6,546 nucleotides of DNA from Nitrospinota bacterium (GTDB lineage: Bacteria > Nitrospinota_A > JADGAW01): NCBI GenBank assembly GCA_015231815.1, contig JADGAW010000122.1, positions 1 through 6,546 of the forward strand, in the 5' to 3' direction. The first letter of the stretch is position 1. Every line of letters begins with the position of its first letter. A program made the position numbers and the translations under genes. This document shows positions 1-4,729 of the stretch, in pieces. Under the pieces are notes generated by a model that worked only from the letters and a program-made list of their open reading frames with translations, was not told the origin of the DNA and searched no databases.

Positions 1-303
1 GAGGTTCTGCCTTGAACAGCGTTTAAAGAGAAAATAAATTGTTTTTAAGAAAAAGGAAACCACTCCATAACACTTAAATAACGTAAAGACAATCCCTGTA
101 AAAAGACACCGTTCTTTGGACAGAATTACGGCAAATGAACTGTGCAAACAAGCCGGATTAAACCTGAAATTGTAACAAAAGAAATTTATCATATTGTATT
201 GCTCTCTTAACAAAGCACTCTTTTCCCCTCTATAAGCTGAATTACGACTAATGCAACAGCAGGAAGTGTTCAAATAAAAGAGGCTAAAATTGTCCCTCTT
301 CTA
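1..303. other. Upstream stretch with no convincing gene
   Basis: No long reading frame crosses this stretch on either strand, and I see no tRNA-like cloverleaf, rRNA segment or CRISPR-like repeat. In the second forward frame, the first 37 bases read as an 11-residue basic tail ending in TAA at 35-37. This could be the C-terminus of a gene entering from the left, but it is too short to identify. The other two forward frames stop at 13-15 and 24-26. There is no GC-rich hairpin followed by a T-tract that would mark a terminator for such a gene. Confidence 0.5.
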
Positions 304-313
304 TTGACAATTT
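287..313. repeat. 8-bp inverted repeat overlapping the -35 box (possible operator)
   Basis: AAATTGTC (287-294) and GACAATTT (306-313) are perfect inverted arms separated by 11 nt, with centres 19 bp apart. The right arm covers most of the TTGACA -35 element. That spacing, close to two helical turns, and the overlap with the promoter suit a dimeric regulator. The arms are AT-rich and short, so coincidence is possible. It is not a terminator, because no T-tract follows a GC-rich stem. Confidence 0.35.
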
Positions 314-332
314 AAGGGCAACAGAATAAAAT
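304..332 (+). promoter_or_regulatory. Sigma70-type promoter for the Trm112/glycosyltransferase operon
   Basis: A perfect -35 hexamer TTGACA (304-309) is followed by a 17-nt spacer and the -10 hexamer TAAAAT (327-332), which matches consensus at 5 of 6 positions. This predicts a transcript start near 339 and a leader of about 23 nt before the ATG at 362. Sequence, spacing and position upstream of a gene with a good ribosome binding site all agree. The promoter is predicted only and no start site has been mapped. Confidence 0.7.
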
Positions 333-361
333 TCTCTCCTTTATTCATTACCGGAGAAACC

Positions 362-550
362 ATGAGCATAGATAAAGAGTTACTTGATATATTGGCGTGT
401 CCTCAATGCAAGGGAGACCTTACCCTGACAGACAATGAAGACGGACTCATTTGCGCAGCCTGTCAACTGAAATATGAAATCAGGGAAGAAATCCCAATTA
501 TGCTCATAGATGAAGCAATTCCCCTCGGTAATGCACCTGAGAACGCATAA
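362..550 (+). CDS. Trm112 family zinc-ribbon protein (YcaR-like)
   Basis: A complete 62-residue protein, the usual size for bacterial Trm112/YcaR-like proteins. It opens with the family signature LLDILACPQCKG and contains two CxxC pairs, C13/C16 and C31/C34, that would bind one zinc ion. The segment EEIPIMLIDEA near residues 42-52 matches the conserved GIPVLL-type end of the family. In eukaryotes and archaea Trm112 activates methyltransferases acting on tRNA, rRNA and release factors. The role of the short bacterial versions is not well established, although E. coli ycaR sits among lipid A/KDO genes. The ATG has a good GGAG Shine-Dalgarno (353-356) 5 nt upstream. The next gene starts 12 nt after the stop, so the two are probably co-transcribed. 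Family identity is firm and function is not. Confidence 0.9.
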   Translation: MSIDKELLDILACPQCKGDLTLTDNEDGLICAACQLKYEIREEIPIMLIDEAIPLGNAPENA

Positions 551-551
551 A

Positions 552-558
552 AAGGAAG
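552..558 (+). promoter_or_regulatory. Ribosome binding site selecting the TTG start at 563
   Basis: AAGGAAG lies directly after the Trm112 stop codon, with its GGA core 6 nt before the TTG at 563. There is no suitable ATG in this frame near the start of the conserved N-terminal membrane segment. The ATG at 615 is in another frame. This supports TTG initiation. Confidence 0.6.
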
Positions 559-562
559 TTTT

Positions 563-2080
563 TTGTTTAATTTTTCCTTCATAGAACTTTCTCCAACGAG
601 TAATTTCCGTAACTATGCGCTTCTTACTGCGCTGGTTTCCCTTCTCATTCATTCTTTCCTTGCCTGCTCTTTACAACTGGCATCACAAGAAGCATACTAC
701 TGGGTTTGGTCAACAGTTCCCTCCCTTAGTTACTACGACCACCCTCCTTTATCCTCTTGGCTTATTGGCATTTCCACATGGATTTTTGGAACAAACGAGT
801 TTACGGTAAGGTTACCAGCTATTCTTCTGAGCTTCTGCACCACGCTTCTTCTTTACCAGTTAGGAAAAGAGCTTTTTAGCGAAAAAATAGGGTTTATTTC
901 TGTTCTTATATACAACGCTACTATCATTTTTCATGTTAAAGGCATTGTTATTGACCCCGATGTCCCCCTCATATTTTTCTTTCTTTTATCGGTTTATTGC
1001 TTTCACCGAGCCATAAAAACAAATAAAACCTCTTGGTGGTTTTTTCTCGGTATTTCAACAGGGCTTACCTTACTGAGTAAATATACGGGAATAATGCTTT
1101 TTGCCTCTTACGTTATTTACCTGCTTCTCAACCCTGAGAAAAGAAATCTGCGAAATTTTTCCCTTCTTTTTTTGGTTGGTATTATTTCCCTCATTGTTTT
1201 TGCCCCGGTTATCATATGGAACTACCAAAACGACTGGATTTCCTTCTTTTACCAAAGCACCCGAAGAGCCACCGGGTTTAATTTCTCTCTTTTTTACTTC
1301 CTTGGCTATTTTGCTTCTCAGGCTGGAATCATGATGCCGTTCATCTATGTTGCAATGGCTTATGCACTCTATTGTGCTGTAATTCTCTGTTTTAAATCAA
1401 GAGATAACAATCTCCTTTTACTTCTGAGTTTTGCTCTTCCAACAATTCTGCTTTTTACCTTTGCCAGTACAAGAACATGGGTAAAACTCAACTGGCTTTT
1501 GCCTGGATATTTAACCTTAATTATTCTCAGTGCTGCTATTTTTTATGGTTCCTACCCAATTATCAAAGAAAAAATACACCGTAAAATGCTTTGGTCACTG
1601 GATTTTGGTATTAAGCTGGGTATTCCATTAATTCTATTGGCAACATTACTTCTATTTCTTCCCTTTTCAATTATTAAGGACACCACGAAATCGTTAAACG
1701 GCTGGAAAGAAATGTCGGAGATTATTTCAACTGAAATAGAAAAAAGAAAACAAAGCGGAGAGTTAGATGAACCTTTTGTTATTGGGTACCCCTACAAACT
1801 GGCTGCTGAACTGGCATTTTATTGCAGACAATATGATGCAACCTCTTCTTATTTTATGGGAGACAATACCCGAGCTTTTAACTATCTTCATAAGGATTTA
1901 AACATCAAGGGAAAAGATGCTTTGTTCGTCGTTGAGACAAAAAGACCGTACCATAATATGGTTATTGCAGCAAGTCATTTTGAGTCGTATGAAAAACTTG
2001 GAGTCTTTCCCATAGAAAGTAACGGTAAGAAAATCAGGGAAATAGAACTATATCTGATGAGATACAATAAAACGCCATAA
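563..2080 (+). CDS. ArnT-like / GT39 family polyprenyl-phosphate-dependent membrane glycosyltransferase
   Basis: A 505-residue integral membrane protein with roughly eleven or twelve hydrophobic segments between residues 19 and 372, followed by a soluble domain of about 130 residues. After the first membrane helix comes the family's first-loop motif region: QEAYYWVWS (42-50, with E43 in place of the usual acidic pair) and YYDHPPL (57-63), then VRLPA (about 82-86) and IDPDVPL (about 130-136). These mark the ArnT/PMT_2 (GT39/GT83) group. Family members transfer a sugar from a polyprenyl-phosphate donor to lipid A, another envelope glycan or protein on the outer face of the cytoplasmic membrane. 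The true donor and acceptor cannot be read from sequence. The gene starts with TTG behind a clear ribosome binding site and follows the Trm112-like gene by 12 nt, suggesting one envelope-related operon. Its length fits the family and it appears intact. Confidence 0.85.
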   Translation: MFNFSFIELSPTSNFRNYALLTALVSLLIHSFLACSLQLASQEAYYWVWSTVPSLSYYDHPPLSSWLIGISTWIFGTNEFTVRLPAILLSFCTTLLLYQLGKELFSEKIGFISVLIYNATIIFHVKGIVIDPDVPLIFFFLLSVYCFHRAIKTNKTSWWFFLGISTGLTLLSKYTGIMLFASYVIYLLLNPEKRNLRNFSLLFLVGIISLIVFAPVIIWNYQNDWISFFYQSTRRATGFNFSLFYFLGYFASQAGIMMPFIYVAMAYALYCAVILCFKSRDNNLLLLLSFALPTILLFTFASTRTWVKLNWLLPGYLTLIILSAAIFYGSYPIIKEKIHRKMLWSLDFGIKLGIPLILLATLLLFLPFSIIKDTTKSLNGWKEMSEIISTEIEKRKQSGELDEPFVIGYPYKLAAELAFYCRQYDATSSYFMGDNTRAFNYLHKDLNIKGKDALFVVETKRPYHNMVIAASHFESYEKLGVFPIESNGKKIREIELYLMRYNKTP

Positions 2081-2084
2081 TAAT

Positions 2085-2249
2085 AACCTTAAGGGGGAAA
2101 ACCATACACAGATTATGAAGGTAAAGGCAACTACCTTCAAGGTAATCCTGACTCACAGTAAATTAACAAGGTTGCTAATCAATGCTTTCTGAGGGTTCTT
2201 CCTTACCTTTAATCATATTCACGTTATGAGGAACTTTCTTCTGAACCTT
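2085..2249. repeat. Intergenic cluster of AAGGT/ACCTT words
   Basis: The five-base word AAGGT or its complement ACCTT occurs seven times in about 165 bp: AACCTT at 2085-2090 and 2244-2249, AAGGTA at 2118-2123 and 2139-2144, TACCTT at 2132-2137 and 2204-2209, and AAGGTT at 2168-2173. Both outermost copies extend to the 9-mer AACCTTAAG (2085-2093 and 2244-2252). The 2081-2268 gap otherwise contains no gene I can support and no clear sigma70 promoter. The cluster may be a regulator-binding region, the remnant of an older element, or chance. Confidence 0.3.
2116..2139 (+). repeat. 8-bp hairpin downstream of the glycosyltransferase gene
   Basis: TGAAGGTA (2116-2123) and TACCTTCA (2132-2139) form a perfect 8-bp stem with an 8-nt loop, 36 nt after the glycosyltransferase stop codon. 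No T-tract follows, so it does not look like a standard intrinsic terminator. It could stabilise the 3' end of the transcript or be a protein-binding palindrome. Confidence 0.35.
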
Positions 2250-2268
2250 AAGAACTAAGTACAACACG

Positions 2269-2457
2269 ATGATTCATGAATTTCAACCTAAACCTGCCGG
2301 AAGTATTGGTTTAATCACCTCCTACAACTGCACAAACTCCTGCGGTCACTGTCTGTACGCCTGCAAGCAGGGAATTCCAATAAACCACTTAAAAAAATAT
2401 ATTATCTATTTTTATTTATATAAATGTATTTCCTGTATAATTTCATCCACTAACTGA
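2269..2457 (+). pseudogene. Truncated N-terminus of a radical SAM protein
   Basis: The frame encodes 62 residues. The first 37 or so look like the beginning of a radical SAM enzyme: a beta strand SIGLITSYNC leading into C21-x3-C25-x2-C28, the CX3CX2C motif that holds the 4Fe-4S cluster and S-adenosylmethionine, followed by LYACKQGIP. Radical SAM domains need about 200 or more residues, so this piece cannot form the catalytic barrel. After about residue 38 (near 2380) the translation becomes a low-complexity run rich in I, Y and K, coded by very AT-rich DNA, and stops at 2455-2457. Neither other forward frame continues the family, so a simple frameshift does not explain it. No good Shine-Dalgarno precedes the ATG. 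I infer that an insertion or deletion removed the rest of the gene, and that its missing part may lie beyond the island or be lost. The motif assignment is strong and the pseudogene interpretation is moderately strong. Confidence 0.7.
2436..2441 (+). promoter_or_regulatory. Candidate -10 box for the nitrilase-like gene
   Basis: A perfect TATAAT lies 34 nt before the ATG at 2476, inside a strongly AT-rich stretch (11 G/C in the 60 bases 2401-2460). No good -35 hexamer sits 16-18 nt upstream. A 12-bp palindrome, ATTTATATAAAT (2414-2425), occupies that place and could be an operator or simply AT-rich chance. The promoter call rests on position and the -10 match only. Confidence 0.4.
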
Positions 2458-2475
2458 TTATCTAATAAAGTATTC

Positions 2476-3969
2476 ATGAGTATTAATCATAAACTACAGA
2501 ATATTTACCAATACAAGGACATTCGAAAAGCCTTTGCTTTCCTTTATACATTGTGTACCAAGAATCTAGACTCACTCGCTGACATAGAAAGGGACGAAGA
2601 AAATCTATATCAAAGAATGTTTATGAATGGCGATATGAACATAGCATTTAATAACGAATGGCAATTAACCTTTAACAAGCATTTTTTTGAGGAATTGCAT
2701 AAGGCTTCCAAGAACAAAGAAAAAGCATCCCTTTTTGCAATAGCTCTCCTTAATAAATTTGACGCAATGATCGCTGGCTACGACCCAAAGGGAAAAACAG
2801 GAAAATACCGGGGAAGAATAAGAGCGCGAATTTCGCAAAGATTAAACAACCCCATCTACTATGAAGAATTTGAGATTGAGGAATTTCAAAAGAGATACGT
2901 AATCGTACGAAAAACCACACCCGCCGCAAAGGTCTGGGTACCGAAAGAAGATGACCTGAAAAGGGAAAAAGACTATTTTACTCAATCGGTTTCAACCTGT
3001 TTCCTCCATTATCACGAAGTCATTATGTGGGATGCTGATGCAGCTTCAAAAGTAGAAATAAATCCTGTAAATAAAGGGGCGACACGTACCTTCCACCACT
3101 CATTGGAGGGAATCAAAGAATTAACTATTGGCCTTGCTCCTTACGATTCCGGTTTCTCCTTCGATGTAAAAATATATGAAAGCAGTAAACCGAAAAAGCC
3201 CTTCAGATACTCCTCTATTCAGTCTCCTGCTCCCGAAAAAGTCAGAAAAAAACTCGAGACAATACTTAATGAGGCTGTCAAAAGGAACGTCGACATCCTC
3301 GTTTTCCCGGAATTAACAATCGACCATGACGCCTATTCTGCAATAAAAAACTGGCTTTCCTTACATAACGAGGAAACGGGGATCAAACTGGTCGTTGCCG
3401 GAAGCTTTCATGCAGAAAAAAGCAGTGGAGGATATGTCAACAGATCACTTATGCTTGACTTCTACGGCAACACAGTTTGGGAACATATTAAGAAAGCACC
3501 TTTCATTCTGTCCCATAACGACATTAATAAATCACCCCATGTTGATAAAATTTGTAAGGAATTCGGCATTACCCCAGGAAACAGCCTGATTGAAAAAATA
3601 CAAACGGCTTCACCTCTGGTGATGATTGACACACCTATTGGAAGAATGGCAACCCTTATTTGCCTCGATTACCTAAATACCATAGTTCCCGAAATATTAC
3701 GGGACGTTTCCTGCGACTTCTTTTGGGTTCCGGCAATGACCCCATCGACAAACGACTTTAAGAGAGAAGCAAGAGACACATATGCCAAAAAATTCCGGGT
3801 ATTTTCAACGGTTTGCGCCTCCCGGTCTATCTGCGAACTCTTGGGAACAAACGAAAAAGCAGAATCTTTTATCTGGGTACCCATGAAAAATTTCAACTCT
3901 GGCAAAGCTATGAAAAATAAAAATGGATTAATAACCCTTAAACTTGAACAAAACGACAATATAGAGTAA
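2476..3969 (+). CDS. Nitrilase-superfamily (C-N hydrolase) protein with an unassigned N-terminal region; putative effector
   Basis: A 497-residue soluble protein. Residues 1 to about 215 match nothing I recognise; they are charged and mostly helical in appearance, with no signal peptide. From about residue 216 a nitrilase fold begins (KELTIGLAPYD), and its sequence supplies a plausible Glu-Lys-Cys triad: E279 in ILVFPELTI, K340 (or K339) in EHIKKAPF, and C396 in MATLICLDYL. The late segment WVPAMTPS...KREARDTYAKKFRVF (about 418-445) matches the family's strand and helix in which neighbouring residues complete the active site. Family members hydrolyse or transfer amide and nitrile groups. Typical single-domain members are about 260-350 residues, so the N-terminal extension is notable. 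The ATG at 2476 is the first start after an in-frame stop at 2455, but it lacks a clear Shine-Dalgarno. It lies 85 nt before the winged-helix gene. An effector role is inferred from context; a metabolic amidase is the main alternative. Confidence 0.75.
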   Translation: MSINHKLQNIYQYKDIRKAFAFLYTLCTKNLDSLADIERDEENLYQRMFMNGDMNIAFNNEWQLTFNKHFFEELHKASKNKEKASLFAIALLNKFDAMIAGYDPKGKTGKYRGRIRARISQRLNNPIYYEEFEIEEFQKRYVIVRKTTPAAKVWVPKEDDLKREKDYFTQSVSTCFLHYHEVIMWDADAASKVEINPVNKGATRTFHHSLEGIKELTIGLAPYDSGFSFDVKIYESSKPKKPFRYSSIQSPAPEKVRKKLETILNEAVKRNVDILVFPELTIDHDAYSAIKNWLSLHNEETGIKLVVAGSFHAEKSSGGYVNRSLMLDFYGNTVWEHIKKAPFILSHNDINKSPHVDKICKEFGITPGNSLIEKIQTASPLVMIDTPIGRMATLICLDYLNTIVPEILRDVSCDFFWVPAMTPSTNDFKREARDTYAKKFRVFSTVCASRSICELLGTNEKAESFIWVPMKNFNSGKAMKNKNGLITLKLEQNDNIE

Positions 3970-4020
3970 TATTTTGCACATTTTTATCACATCTGTTAAA
4001 GTTTAATAAAAATTATGCCG

Positions 4021-4026
4021 TATAAT
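4021..4026 (+). promoter_or_regulatory. Candidate internal -10 box for the winged-helix/ATPase pair
   Basis: A perfect TATAAT lies 28 nt before the ATG at 4055, in an 85-nt AT-rich gap. The best -35 candidate is TTAAAG (3996-4001) with a long 19-nt spacer, so the promoter is weak by sequence. The preceding base gives GTATAAT, the same heptamer found upstream of the nitrilase-like gene. The winged-helix and ATPase genes may therefore be transcribed separately from the nitrilase gene, or from both promoters. Confidence 0.35.
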
Positions 4027-4054
4027 ACTACACCTTTTACACATAAAACTACTC

Positions 4055-4729
4055 ATGTCAACACAAGACCTTATTAACTCCCTCAAACAAACCATCGCAA
4101 AAAGGGACCTCAAAGCCTTCAATTACGACCATTACCGACTGACAAACGTCTGCATTAAAAGCATGATAGAGTCAGACAGAGAGTTGATGAAGATATTGGA
4201 GAAAGGTCTTCCACCCCTTAACCGTTGGTTTTACCGTAACAACGGGATTCCGGAATGGGACGAAGCAGCCCACGAAATGGCAAAACTGGAAATGCTACAG
4301 GAACTCATAGAGGACTTTCTTGATTACGCTCCCCTTAAAGAAATAATAGAAGAACTTAAAGATTTGGTAAAGAAGAGCAAGGTATATCCCCGGATGCTCG
4401 AAAAACTCTCCGTCATGCCTCCCGGAAGCGGGATACCCTCTTCAGAACTTGCCGATCTTCTCAAATTAAACCGAAACTCGCTGACAAACCGCTACCCGGA
4501 ACTGGAAAAACACGGACTGATCGTCAGGACTCGGAGGGGAAAAAATTCCTATGTCCATATCACCATGACCGGGCGGGAATTAGCCGCATCAATGGGACTT
4601 ATAAACCAAGAAATCGACATTTCAACGGAAGAGAACACTTACAAAGATCCAATAAAAGAGGAACACCCCATATACGAGAATTTTAACGTTTGGGCAATAC
4701 AGGGACAACATAATTCATGTACACCGTAA
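4055..4729 (+). CDS. Winged-helix domain protein, putative regulator or adaptor of the three-gene system
   Basis: A complete 224-residue protein. Residues 1 to about 108 are predominantly helical and rich in charged residues (for example a Leu/Glu/Lys-rich run at about 78-108) and look like a dimerisation or partner-binding module. Residues about 111-180 form a winged helix-turn-helix: a first helix at YPRMLEKLSVM, IPSSELADLLKL as the positioning helix, NRNSLTNRYPELEKHGL as the recognition helix (139-155), and the wing IVRTRRGKNSYVHIT. The style is MarR/ArsR-like, where PSSELAxxL and LEKxGLI are typical. The last 40 or so residues are polar and probably flexible. The gene lacks a clear Shine-Dalgarno. 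Its 3' end overlaps the ATPase gene by 13 nt, which points to translational coupling and joint function. It may repress the cassette's own promoters, or the winged helix may bind protein or nucleic acid as an adaptor. I recognise the fold, not a specific family. Confidence 0.7.
   Translation: MSTQDLINSLKQTIAKRDLKAFNYDHYRLTNVCIKSMIESDRELMKILEKGLPPLNRWFYRNNGIPEWDEAAHEMAKLEMLQELIEDFLDYAPLKEIIEELKDLVKKSKVYPRMLEKLSVMPPGSGIPSSELADLLKLNRNSLTNRYPELEKHGLIVRTRRGKNSYVHITMTGRELAASMGLINQEIDISTEENTYKDPIKEEHPIYENFNVWAIQGQHNSCTP

Noticed and set aside
109..131. Hairpin-like CCGTTCT...AGAATTACGG
   Set aside because: The arms pair only with a bulge and are not followed by a T-tract, so this cannot be distinguished from chance.
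380..652. Reverse-strand reading frame across the Trm112 gene
   Set aside because: It lies opposite two genes with clear family motifs and ribosome binding sites. Its translation shows no recognisable domain and no upstream signals.
1101..1334. Overlapping forward and reverse frames inside the glycosyltransferase (also 615-809 and 1070-1255)
   Set aside because: These are shadows of the membrane protein's biased codon composition. The 505-residue frame holds the family motifs.
2116..2139. Intrinsic terminator after the glycosyltransferase gene
   Set aside because: The stem is real, but no run of T follows it, so it does not meet the usual terminator pattern. It is listed only as a hairpin.
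2380..2457. Frameshift as the cause of the radical SAM truncation
   Set aside because: Neither alternative forward frame after 2380 continues a radical SAM-like sequence. Both soon reach stops or low-complexity codons.
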